18,556 bases of DNA from the NCBI GenBank assembly GCA_027348305.1, contig DAIEPS010000015.1:1-18556 (forward strand). Direction: 5' to 3'. A program made the position numbers and the translations under genes. This DNA comes from Anaerolineaceae bacterium. Its GTDB lineage: Bacteria > Chloroflexota > Anaerolineae > Anaerolineales > Anaerolineaceae. Positions 7,457-14,275 of the stretch are shown here, one piece after another (position 1 is the stretch's first letter; each line of letters starts with the position of its first letter). Under the pieces are notes generated by a model. The model had not been told where the DNA came from. It did not search any database and saw nothing but the letters and a program-made list of their open reading frames with translations.

Positions 7457-7583
7457 TGTCTGATAATACTCGTTGGGTCACAAGATAAGTGAATTATTTT
7501 GATGAGACAATCAGTTTGGACAGCAGTAGATGGATTTTCCCCTCGTTTTTGGGGCAGTGTTACAAAACATTGAATATTCAACG

Positions 7584-7616
7584 ATCCCTGGCCTGAGTAT
7601 TGGCAGGGATTTTTTA
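7584..7616 (+). terminator. Intrinsic terminator between dnaA and the RNase J gene
   Basis: ATCCCT (7584-7589) pairs with AGGGAT (7605-7610), and after a one-base bulge GCC (7591-7593) pairs with GGC (7602-7604); a run of T follows. It may end dnaA transcripts or attenuate the RNase J gene. Confidence 0.65.
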
Positions 7617-7708
7617 TATAAATATGCACTTAATGCTGCCGCAGGCAGTTTAAAATATTACATTGAAGTTCTTCGTAATGGGGAACAAGAAAGGTTTATT
7701 AGTTTAAT

Positions 7709-9376
7709 ATGAAACAAAAAAATTCAACACAGAGCACGCAACCAGGCGTGCTTAAAATCATTCCTTTGGGCGGACTCGGGGAAGTCGGCGCCAATATGAT
7801 GGTTTACGAGTACGACGGCCAAATTTTATTGGTGGACACTGGTTTAATGTTCCCTGAAAATGATATGCTGGGCATCGATTACATCATCCCGGATATCTCA
7901 TATCTGCGCGCCCGCCGTAATAAGGTGCGCGGCATCATCATCACCCACGGTCATGAAGACCACACCGGTGCCATTCATCACGTGCTTGAAGAAATTCAGG
8001 CGCCCATTTTTGCCACCCCCCTGACCCGCGGACTTCTCGAAGTCAAGCTGGCCAAGAATGGCATGGCCTCCAAAGTTAAGATGGAAACCATCCACGCCGG
8101 GGACACACGCAAGATCGGTCCGTTCAAGGTGGATTTCTTCCATGTCTGTCACTCCATCCCTGATGCCGTCGGCCTGGGCATAGATACCCCCGCCGGTTTG
8201 ATCGTGCATACAGGCGATTACAAATTCGACCACACCCCTGTCGACAGTTGGCCGACCGATTATGCAAAACTGGCTGAATTTCAACGCCGCGGAGTCATGG
8301 CCTTGCTGGCCGATTCGACCAACGCAGAACGCGGCGGTTGGACGCCTTCAGAGCGGGTAATTGATGACGGCTTTGACAAGGTTTTCCGTGAAGCCAAGGG
8401 CCGCATCGTAATCGCCAGTTTTGCCTCTTTGATCTCACGTATGCAGCAGGTGGCCAATGCCGCCGCGCGCTACGGCCGCAAAATGGCCTTTGCCGGCACC
8501 AGCATGGTGGATAACGCCAAGATCGCCACCAAACTTAATTATCTCAAACCTAAAGATGACCTGATCATCAGCCTTGAAGAAGCGCTGAAAATGCAAGACA
8601 AGAACGTGGTCATCATGTGTACTGGTTCACAAGGCGAACCGACGTCCATTCTGGGGCGCCTCTCCATGGGCAACCACCGAACCTTTGATGTCAAGGAAGG
8701 CGATACCATCGTGCTTTCCGCACATCCCATCCCCGGAAACGAGGAAAGTGTTTCGCATACCATCAACCGCCTGCTCGAACGCGGCGCCAATGTGATCTAC
8801 GACAGCATCGCTGCCGTGCACGTTTCAGGTCACGCCAGCCAGGAAGAAATGAAGCTGATGATGCACCTGACCCAGCCTGATTACTTCATCCCCATTCACG
8901 GTGAACTGCGCCAGTTGAAGCAGCACGCCAAGCTGGCTCACCAGGTGGGCATCCCCGAAGAAAATATCTCGGTCATCCTCAACGGACAGAGCGTCGAATT
9001 CGTCGGCGGCAAGATGCGTAAAGGCGAACGGATCCCCGTTTCGTATGTTTACGTGGACGGCTCCGGTGTGGGCGACGTCAGCAAGGATGTGATGAAAGAT
9101 CGCGAGATCCTGGCCCAGGAAGGCGTCATGGTGGTCAACATCGTCATGGATAAGCTGACCGGCAAACCCATAAAAATGCCTGAGATCATCAGCCGCGGAT
9201 TCATCACGCTGGATGACGCAGGCGACATCTTCAACGGCTTGCGCGCCAGGATCTTTGACACCGCCTCCAAGGCCAATGGTAACATCCAGAAGGACGTTGA
9301 ACAGGCCGTGGGCAGCTATCTCTACAAAGAAACCCAGCGTCGCCCGATGGTTTTTGTCAATATTGTCAAGAACTAA
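7709..9376 (+). CDS. rnj: Ribonuclease J
   Basis: A 555-residue beta-CASP ribonuclease of the metallo-beta-lactamase superfamily, combining 5'-3' exonuclease and endonuclease activity on RNA. The metal site HGHEDH is at residues 80-85, with further ligands in HVCHSIPDA and HTGDYKFD. The beta-CASP domain follows (GTSMVDNAKIA, then CTGSQGEPTS). The C-terminal part includes VHVSGHASQEE and IPIHGELRQL. Length matches the RNase J1/J2 type. Start: AAAGG lies 14 bases before the ATG, longer spacing than usual. Position after dnaA with an intervening terminator suggests separate or attenuated expression. Two hairpins follow the gene. Confidence 0.95.
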   Translation: MKQKNSTQSTQPGVLKIIPLGGLGEVGANMMVYEYDGQILLVDTGLMFPENDMLGIDYIIPDISYLRARRNKVRGIIITHGHEDHTGAIHHVLEEIQAPIFATPLTRGLLEVKLAKNGMASKVKMETIHAGDTRKIGPFKVDFFHVCHSIPDAVGLGIDTPAGLIVHTGDYKFDHTPVDSWPTDYAKLAEFQRRGVMALLADSTNAERGGWTPSERVIDDGFDKVFREAKGRIVIASFASLISRMQQVANAAARYGRKMAFAGTSMVDNAKIATKLNYLKPKDDLIISLEEALKMQDKNVVIMCTGSQGEPTSILGRLSMGNHRTFDVKEGDTIVLSAHPIPGNEESVSHTINRLLERGANVIYDSIAAVHVSGHASQEEMKLMMHLTQPDYFIPIHGELRQLKQHAKLAHQVGIPEENISVILNGQSVEFVGGKMRKGERIPVSYVYVDGSGVGDVSKDVMKDREILAQEGVMVVNIVMDKLTGKPIKMPEIISRGFITLDDAGDIFNGLRARIFDTASKANGNIQKDVEQAVGSYLYKETQRRPMVFVNIVKN

Positions 9377-9401
9377 ACATCGTCGCGATTTCAGCTTTTT
9401 C

Positions 9402-9431
9402 AGTCCCCGAACTCAGAAGAGTTCGGGGACT
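9402..9431 (+). terminator. First hairpin after the RNase J gene
   Basis: A 13-bp perfect stem (AGTCCCCGAACTC at 9402-9414 with 9419-9431) closed by the tetraloop AGAA. No U-tract follows; the next bases are TGCTATAG. It shares the CCCGAAC core and the TTGC flank with the hairpin at 1653-1686. Confidence 0.55.
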
Positions 9432-9476
9432 TGCTATAGTCAAACTTATAGATTAATGATCGAGTTACTTTAGGGC

Positions 9477-9518
9477 AAGCTCCCGATTTCTTTTTTTAGA
9501 AATCGGGAGCTTTTTTTG
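9477..9518 (+). terminator. Strong intrinsic terminator after the RNase J gene
   Basis: A 15-bp perfect stem (AAGCTCCCGATTTCT at 9477-9491 with 9498-9512), a six-T loop and a run of T after the stem. It is the main plus-strand terminator and lies between convergent genes. Confidence 0.9.
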
Positions 9519-9570
9519 ACCATTTGTTGCCTTAATTCAGACCACCGCGGGGAGCTTGCTTTCCACATTA

Positions 9571-10629
9571 TTATTTCTGCAAATCATTCGAAATCGACCG
9601 ATCGATCTTCCCCATGGGATAGTCACCCAGCGCTTCAATTTTGACCCAGCGCAGTTCACTGGCTTCGAGCGCGGTAGGCTGCCCGCCCTCAATCTCCGCG
9701 AACCAGGCTTGCAGGGTCACCCTGAAATGAGTATAGGCGTGCCGGTAAACACCGAACTTCTCGACCGCGGCCGCTTCAACCCCCAGTTCTTCGCGGATCT
9801 CCCTGGTCAAAGCCTCGGCATGGCTTTCACCTTCCTCCAGCTTGCCGCCGGGGAACTCCCACAGTCCGCCCAACAGCCCTTTTGAAGGGCGTCTGGCGAT
9901 CAACACCTTTCCGTTTTGACGGAATATCGCCGCGACAACATCAATATGCGGCACCGGTGGTTTTTCGTGCATCACAGGGAACTCGCCCTGACACAGATGC
10001 TTGTAACTTAAACAAATGCTGTTCACCGGGCAGTTCGCGCAGTCCGGCGATTTTGGTGTGCAGATTGTCGCACCGAGATCCATAACGGCCTGGTTGTAAG
10101 CAGAAGCCTCACCCCTGGGCAGCAGTTCTGCGGCCAACAGCCACAGTTTTTTCTCACCTTCGGGGGTGTTCACTTCTTCTGAGAACTCATAAACGCGAGC
10201 CAGCACCCGCTTGACATTACCATCCAGCACGGCTTCATTCGCACCGAAGGCGATCGAACTGATGGCCGCGGCGGTGTACCTGCCGATCCCTGGCAGCCTG
10301 CGCAGTTCCTCCGAAGAGGAAGGAAATACGCCCTGATACTTGTCGCATACCTGGCGCGCTGCCTTGAGCATATTGCGCGCACGGGAATAATAGCCCAGGC
10401 CTTCCCAGGCATTAAGCACCTCATGTTCATCCGCGGCGGCCAGCGCCTGAACGGTCGGGAATTTCTGCATCCAATTGTTGTAATAGGGGATGACGGTGTT
10501 CACCTGGGTCTGCTGTAGCATGATCTCAGACACCCAGATCGCATATGCATCCGTCTTGCCGCGCCAGGGCATCGAGCGGGCATGAATGGCATACCACGAT
10601 AACAGCAGCCGACCGAATTCAGCTTTCAT
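9571..10629 (-). CDS. mutY: A/G-specific adenine glycosylase MutY with a Nudix-type C-terminal domain
   Basis: A 352-residue DNA glycosylase that removes adenine mispaired with 8-oxoguanine. The helix-hairpin-helix core carries the catalytic Glu35 in SEIMLQQTQV, the HhH motif LPGIGRYTA (112-120) and Asp136 in LDGNVKRVLAR. A [4Fe-4S] cluster site follows with Cys at 190, 197, 200 and 206 (C-x6-C-x2-C-x5-C). The C-terminal domain, from about residue 228, recognises 8-oxoG; here it contains a complete Nudix box at 262-284 (G-x5-E-x7-RE-x2-EE-x-G-V), which in many MutY proteins is degenerate. It is the last gene of a minus-strand operon, seven bases after a small unknown gene, without a clear ribosome binding site. 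Confidence 0.96.
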   Translation of the reverse strand: MKAEFGRLLLSWYAIHARSMPWRGKTDAYAIWVSEIMLQQTQVNTVIPYYNNWMQKFPTVQALAAADEHEVLNAWEGLGYYSRARNMLKAARQVCDKYQGVFPSSSEELRRLPGIGRYTAAAISSIAFGANEAVLDGNVKRVLARVYEFSEEVNTPEGEKKLWLLAAELLPRGEASAYNQAVMDLGATICTPKSPDCANCPVNSICLSYKHLCQGEFPVMHEKPPVPHIDVVAAIFRQNGKVLIARRPSKGLLGGLWEFPGGKLEEGESHAEALTREIREELGVEAAAVEKFGVYRHAYTHFRVTLQAWFAEIEGGQPTALEASELRWVKIEALGDYPMGKIDRSISNDLQK

Positions 10630-10636
10630 GGTTGTT

Positions 10637-10951
10637 TTAGAGTTGGAAACCGGTCTTGGCGGGGATGATCTTTTGTTCGTAGTTTTGGACGTATTCCAAA
10701 AGTTTTAGATTCAGGTCCGTCCAGGCCTGGGAGCTGATCAACTGCCGGGCGCGGTTCAAACTGGAAACAACCGCCCCCACCAGGATCTGGGGTTGGTCGC
10801 CGTAAACCGTGGCCCAGGCGTCCGAAAGCTCACAGCCAAGCCGCTGCACACCGGGGATGAAATCCCGAATCACGAACTCAAAATATTCCTGTTCGTGTTC
10901 GGGGATGATATCCCAGGTCATCAATAGCTTAACCTGTTGAGGCTCTGTCAT
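10637..10951 (-). CDS. Small conserved-looking protein of unknown function
   Basis: A 104-residue soluble protein that I do not recognise. It has no signal peptide or membrane segment. The pattern of a beta strand (VKLLMTWDI), helices (EHEQEYFEFVIRDFI) and a second half with similar content (ILVGAVVSSL, ARQLISSQAW) recalls the ferredoxin-like dimeric alpha-beta barrel fold, but this is only a guess from the residue pattern. Its ATG overlaps the stop codon of the upstream MBL-fold gene by one base (TAATG), and mutY starts seven bases after its stop, so the three are tightly coupled. That organisation is the best evidence that it is real. Confidence 0.75.
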   Translation of the reverse strand: MTEPQQVKLLMTWDIIPEHEQEYFEFVIRDFIPGVQRLGCELSDAWATVYGDQPQILVGAVVSSLNRARQLISSQAWTDLNLKLLEYVQNYEQKIIPAKTGFQL

Positions 10952-11619
10952 TATGCGCCACTGTTCTTTTGATATTCCAGCACGACCACCTTGGTTTCAT
11001 CAGGCAGTGAACTGGCATTTTGAATTTTCAGGGAAGGAACTGTTTCAACATGAGCAAGGCCCATTTCCTTGAGGAACTTCGCGAGAGGTTCCATGGGTGC
11101 TAAAGTCGCTAAAGAGGCATCCGTTTTGTAATGCATGGGGATTACGATGCTGGGTTCGAGCAGACTGATCACCTCGATAGCCTTGATGGCGTTCAAGCTG
11201 CCGCCTGCACCTACCGGAACCAGCGCCACGTGGATCGGGCCAAAATCTTCCACTTCAGACTGCGTGGGAACCCGGTTCAGATCGCCAAGATGCAGTACGT
11301 TGATGCCGTTGTAATCGAACAGGAAGAGCGTATTACGCGGTTCGTTGGCGTTTTTCTTGGTGTGTCCATTCGAGTAAATGCCGGTGATGAACACATCACC
11401 GATCTCGAATTCGCCTGGTCCATCGATCAGATGGGGATCACCCTTAACTGCAGAAAGATAATTGTGCCCGGGTGTATTGTGACTGATGGTAACAATATCC
11501 GCTTTGAGTTTCAACGGATCATACCCCACCTGTTTATGATCATAGGGGTCTGTCACTACCGTCGCCAGCCCGCGCTCTGTCAATCTGAAGCAAGAATGTC
11601 CATACCACGTAATTTCCAT
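10951..11619 (-). CDS. MBL-fold (UPF0173-like) protein with an altered metal motif
   Basis: A 222-residue metallo-beta-lactamase-fold protein of the UPF0173/YtkL-like group. It starts with the family pattern ITWYGHSCFRL. The usual HxHxDH motif reads HNTPGH (47-52), so the second His and the Asp are Thr49 and Gly51. Other ligand positions remain: HLGD (110-113) and IPMHYKT with His163. It may bind one metal, bind metals differently, or be non-catalytic. GGAGG precedes the ATG, and a TATAAT lies about 25 bases upstream. It heads the operon with a small unknown gene and mutY; the substrate is unknown. Confidence 0.88.
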   Translation of the reverse strand: MEITWYGHSCFRLTERGLATVVTDPYDHKQVGYDPLKLKADIVTISHNTPGHNYLSAVKGDPHLIDGPGEFEIGDVFITGIYSNGHTKKNANEPRNTLFLFDYNGINVLHLGDLNRVPTQSEVEDFGPIHVALVPVGAGGSLNAIKAIEVISLLEPSIVIPMHYKTDASLATLAPMEPLAKFLKEMGLAHVETVPSLKIQNASSLPDETKVVVLEYQKNSGA

Positions 11620-11642
11620 GCAACCTCCGTTAATCTGGATAG

Positions 11643-11648
11643 ATTATA
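11643..11648 (-). promoter_or_regulatory. -10 box upstream of the MBL-fold/mutY operon
   Basis: TATAAT on the minus strand, about 24 bases before the MBL-fold start codon. The -35 region is weak. It would give the operon its own promoter even if transcripts also enter from the P-loop gene upstream. Confidence 0.45.
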
Positions 11649-11745
11649 CCTTAAACAGCTTGCTGCTCGGCGCATGCCGGGCACTTTTCACCCCAATGGA
11701 CATCGTCTACAGTTCCATGAATGTAAAAGTATCGACGTCATAAAA

Positions 11746-12297
11746 CTATAGATTGAAGTGTTGCTTGATCCGTTGTGCAGTTTCTTCAGCAGAAAGATTT
11801 GAATTATCAATCCTTATATAATTATCGAAGGGTATCTCACCATCGTTGCTGACGCAGCGATAAGTGGTATCCGTGTCAATTAATCGTTGATTGGATACAT
11901 CAAGGTTCCGCTTTGAAGCCTTGTATATCAAACGGTTTTCAGTAATATTCCTTTGCAGCCTGATCTCTTGTGGAGCAACGAGTTCAACGTAATAAAAAAC
12001 AGTATCATAGGGAGCAAATATCTGCTTCACACGTTCAATGGAATCCCAATCGGATTGTTGATCGAATGCCCAGATATAGGTAAATATCATTCCGTAATTA
12101 TCAGAGGCGGCAAATTCTTCAAAAATTACATCCCTAAGACGGGAGATCGCTTTCCCATTGAAATTACCGAATATTTCGAGAACAGGTTCAATGGTCATGT
12201 GATTATGGAATAACCTTAGGCCGGTAATTTTCATTAACTCTTGACCAACGGTCATTTTGCCCACCGCGGCATCACCAATGAGGAATACAAATTTCAT
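11746..12297 (-). CDS. P-loop AAA/kinase-like NTPase
   Basis: A 183-residue nucleotide-binding protein. The P-loop GDAAVGKMT (8-16) follows directly after the first strand MKFVFLI, and LFHNHMTIEPVLEIF (29-43) matches a group of small stand-alone P-loop proteins often annotated as AAA family ATPase or shikimate-kinase-like. The fold suggests phosphoryl transfer to a small substrate; the true substrate is not known. GGAAGGTG before the ATG is a good ribosome binding site. The gene is noticeably more AT-rich than its neighbours and uses many A/T-ending codons, suggesting acquisition by transfer. It is followed on the same strand by the MBL-fold operon after 126 bases. Confidence 0.8.
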   Translation of the reverse strand: MKFVFLIGDAAVGKMTVGQELMKITGLRLFHNHMTIEPVLEIFGNFNGKAISRLRDVIFEEFAASDNYGMIFTYIWAFDQQSDWDSIERVKQIFAPYDTVFYYVELVAPQEIRLQRNITENRLIYKASKRNLDVSNQRLIDTDTTYRCVSNDGEIPFDNYIRIDNSNLSAEETAQRIKQHFNL

Positions 12298-12350
12298 TTT
12301 TTCACCTTCCAGTTGAAAAAACCTGCATATTTATAGTCGCAAAGTTGTAT

Positions 12351-12388
12351 CAAAAAACCACATAAATTGTATCAATTTATGTGGTTTT
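12351..12388 (-). terminator. Terminator of the tRNA-Ser transcript
   Basis: A 16-bp perfect stem (12354-12369 with 12373-12388) has a three-base loop. On the minus strand it is followed by TTTTTTG, a proper U-tract. It lies four bases after the encoded CCA end of tRNA-Ser(GCT). The T run on the plus strand would also allow termination in the other direction. Confidence 0.85.
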
Positions 12389-12391
12389 ATC

Positions 12392-12484
12392 TGGCGGGGA
12401 GGGAGAGATTCGAACTCTCGGTCGAGTTTAAAGCCCGACAATCACTTAGCAGGCGATCCCGTTCGGCCACTCCGGCACCTCCCC
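12392..12484 (-). tRNA. tRNA-Ser (anticodon GCT)
   Basis: A 7-bp acceptor stem (GGGGAGG with CCTCCCC), discriminator G and encoded CCA. The anticodon loop reads CTGCTAA, giving GCT and reading AGC/AGU codons. A long variable arm, typical of class II tRNAs, and the T-loop GTTCGAATC are present. The body without CCA is 90 bases. Confidence 0.95.
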
Positions 12485-12511
12485 GGGTATTCAATTGTTT
12501 TTCGATAGGTC

Positions 12512-12599
12512 TGGCGGAAGGGGAGGGATTCGAACCCACGTTGGCTTTCACCAAACTTGTTTTCAAGACAAGCGCCTTAAACCACTCGGCCACCCTTCC
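12512..12599 (-). tRNA. tRNA-Ser (anticodon TGA)
   Basis: A 7-bp acceptor stem (GGAAGGG with CCCTTCC), discriminator G and encoded CCA. The anticodon stem-loop CTTGT-CTTGAAA-ACAAG gives TGA, reading UCN codons. The long variable arm and T-loop GTTCGAATC are present. It is the first gene of a two-tRNA minus-strand transcript, 27 bases before tRNA-Ser(GCT). Confidence 0.95.
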
Positions 12600-12621
12600 C
12601 AATGAACCAAATCGAACTGAA

Positions 12622-12650
12622 ATTTTATCATGATTGAGCCCGTCAGACAA
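12622..12650 (-). promoter_or_regulatory. Promoter of the tRNA-Ser pair
   Basis: On the minus strand: TTGTCT (12645-12650), an exact 17-base spacer and TAAAAT (12622-12627) with TGA before it as an extended -10. The start would fall about 15 bases before tRNA-Ser(TGA). Confidence 0.65.
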
Positions 12651-12682
12651 GCCACAGTAGAAAAATTACAGCTCTCTTAACT

Positions 12683-13309
12683 TTACAAGTACTTCGGCAG
12701 ATCGGAAGGTTTGACCCCCAACTCCTGGGGGGTTACGCTTATGCTTCTGAGTGCCTCAAAGGTAAGGTCGTTGATCTCCAGTTTTTTGCTGTTTTTCATA
12801 CGCTCAAACATCAGCAAATAGCTGTCCGTGATGCCGGTTGACCAATCCACGGCCAAGAGGCTGGCTGTTTTGTGGATCAAGGCGATATCATCACACTCAA
12901 GCTCGGTGAAATTACCATAGGGCATTTCATCAATGGCGATCTCAATTTCACCCCACTGGTAAATGGTGCGCCACTTCTCATACTTAAGACTCATGCAAAA
13001 CCCCAATGACTCAAGCAGGTTGGTTGCCGCCGAAAAATCATTGACTTCCAGTTCCACCTCAGGGCGGACGCTGACGTTATCTTTTATGGTGGCTGGCCCC
13101 TTATAGGTCAGCAAAATGGAATTATCCTGCCGCAGCCGCAGCACCTTGTGTTCGCGCGCCAGCGTCATATCCGGTGTATCGAAGCGGTAGTTCACTTCTC
13201 GCGTCCGCGGGCGGGTCAGCACAGCGCCAATGCTGCGCACCCTTTTCTCAAAGGTTGGCATATCGGTCAGGTAGAACTTGACTTCAACTTCGAGTGGTGG
13301 ATTGATCAT
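12683..13309 (-). CDS. CYTH-domain protein (class IV adenylate cyclase/triphosphate tunnel enzyme family)
   Basis: A 208-residue CYTH protein. These fold into a tunnel that binds organic or inorganic triphosphates with divalent metal; members include class IV adenylate cyclases, thiamine triphosphatases and inorganic triphosphatases. The signature ExExK is at residues 7-11 (EVEVK). Further charged positions expected in the tunnel are visible: NYRFDT, VLRLRQD, LTYKGP, RPEVELEV, YEKWRTIY and EIAIDEMPYGNFTELEC. All look intact, so a catalytic role is likely; the substrate cannot be read. I prefer the ATG at 13309 to the GTG at 13318 because AGGTG sits about six bases before it. The start overlaps the end of the upstream membrane-protein gene by 26 bases, implying coupling. 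Confidence 0.88.
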   Translation of the reverse strand: MINPPLEVEVKFYLTDMPTFEKRVRSIGAVLTRPRTREVNYRFDTPDMTLAREHKVLRLRQDNSILLTYKGPATIKDNVSVRPEVELEVNDFSAATNLLESLGFCMSLKYEKWRTIYQWGEIEIAIDEMPYGNFTELECDDIALIHKTASLLAVDWSTGITDSYLLMFERMKNSKKLEINDLTFEALRSISVTPQELGVKPSDLPKYL

Positions 13310-13778
13310 TTTTTTCACCTGTGGGTTGATCTAAAGTACTGCCGCCGTCTGTCTGCGAAGGCTGGAATGATTTCATGGATGGGGCGACAAGATAAAGAGA
13401 GCTAAAAACGAAGAGTAAAAAAACGCATGTGATCACCAGGGCTAGTGCATGCCGGTTGAACGGCAGAGGATTTTTGGTCAGAAAGAGCCGTTCGACCCAG
13501 AACCAGATGCCAGAGAACATGGTCACCAGGCTGCAATAGATAACCGCCCACGACAAACGGCGCCAGAGTATGATCCCGGCTGAGACCCAGGCCAGTGTGG
13601 CCAGCACGCCAAAAAAGACCCGGGTAATGACCGCCATCAACGAAGTAAACGCCAGCCACCAATTCCAGGCTTGAAAGACCCCGATGGTTCCAGCCAGCGA
13701 GAACGCCCCTGCCAGCAAAAACAGGAAGGTTAGCAGATAAAGTAAAAAGGGTCGTTTCACCGTTGGCTTGCTGATCAA
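13284..13778 (-). CDS. Small membrane protein, four predicted membrane segments, unknown function
   Basis: A 164-residue protein that I do not recognise. Hydrophobic segments fall near residues 11-33, 39-62, 66-90 and 110-132; the last 30 residues are polar and rich in Ser, Asp and Gln. The start is a TTG preceded by GGAGTGAG about eight bases away; no nearby ATG fits the first helix. An extended -10 promoter (TGC-TATAAT) lies about 67 bases upstream. The 3' end overlaps the CYTH gene start by 26 bases, so the two are probably expressed together. Confidence 0.7.
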   Translation of the reverse strand: MISKPTVKRPFLLYLLTFLFLLAGAFSLAGTIGVFQAWNWWLAFTSLMAVITRVFFGVLATLAWVSAGIILWRRLSWAVIYCSLVTMFSGIWFWVERLFLTKNPLPFNRHALALVITCVFLLFVFSSLYLVAPSMKSFQPSQTDGGSTLDQPTGEKNDQSTTRS

Positions 13779-13844
13779 TTCGAACTCACTCCAAATCGGG
13801 CAAACTTCGTTTTAACCATTCCAGGGATGATGCCCAATTTAAAA

Positions 13845-13853
13845 ATTATAGCA
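13845..13853 (-). promoter_or_regulatory. Extended -10 promoter for the membrane protein/CYTH pair
   Basis: TGC followed by TATAAT on the minus strand (13845-13853). The -35 region has no clear match, but the TGn extension can compensate. Confidence 0.5.
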
Positions 13854-13904
13854 TGTGAGTGTTTATCGTACCGAAAAGACAGGCACATCCGCGCTGGCGT
13901 GACG

Positions 13905-13913
13905 TGTTACAAT
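13905..13913 (+). promoter_or_regulatory. Extended -10 promoter for gatCA
   Basis: TGT followed by TACAAT (13905-13913), about 35 bases before the gatC ATG. The -35 region is poor. Confidence 0.45.
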
Positions 13914-13948
13914 CCAGATTGTTAACCATTCTATATTCGAGAGTGACT

Positions 13949-14269
13949 ATGAGCGAATCTATCACAGTGGATGTATTCGATCACCTGGTGGGGTTGGCAG
14001 CCCTTGAGCTGACCCCTGATCAAGCAGATTACCTGCGCACCCAACTCAACCATCAATTGAAGGTTATTGATGAATTGAAAGCCATCCCCCTGGACGAGAA
14101 TGTGCCCATCAACCTGCACGGTGTGCCTTACGAAAAAGCCACCAGTTCGCTGCCGCGCGAAGACATTCACAAACCCTTCGCGGACCCCAAGTCTATCCTG
14201 GCTCAATCACCGCAGGTGGACGACGGTTACATTATCGTGCCTGACATTCCCCACACCACTTTGAAGTAG
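13949..14269 (+). CDS. gatC: Asp-tRNA(Asn)/Glu-tRNA(Gln) amidotransferase subunit C
   Basis: A 106-residue GatC, the small subunit that wraps around GatA and stabilises the GatCAB complex, which converts misacylated Glu-tRNA(Gln) or Asp-tRNA(Asn) into the correct amide form. The N-terminal helical pattern DVFDHLVGLAALELTPDQ and the central VIDELKAIPLDENVPIN match the family. The C-terminus contains the conserved DGYIIVPDI. I chose the ATG at 13949, because the upstream extension to 13859 crosses the promoter and does not resemble the family. gatA begins six bases after its stop. gatB is not adjacent to gatA but lies about 1.7 kb further on. Confidence 0.93.
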   Translation: MSESITVDVFDHLVGLAALELTPDQADYLRTQLNHQLKVIDELKAIPLDENVPINLHGVPYEKATSSLPREDIHKPFADPKSILAQSPQVDDGYIIVPDIPHTTLK

Positions 14270-14275
14270 GCGCCC

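Larger units (their letters stand above)
7389..7708 (+). other. Leader/intergenic region between dnaA and the RNase J gene
   Basis: A 320-base AT-rich gap. It contains TATAAT at 7451-7456 (weak -35), a small CCCC/GGGG hairpin at 7539-7554 and a terminator at 7584-7616, all before the RNase J start at 7709. A 60-codon open frame (7530-7712) overlaps the RNase J start by ATGA but spans the terminator and has no ribosome binding site, so I do not call it a gene. Confidence 0.6.

Noticed and set aside
7530..7712. 60-codon open frame before the RNase J gene
   Set aside because: It spans a transcription terminator, has no ribosome binding site and shows no known family; kept only as part of a leader hypothesis.
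13859..13948. Longer start for gatC at 13859
   Set aside because: It would include the extended -10 promoter and adds residues unlike GatC; the ATG at 13949 matches family length.
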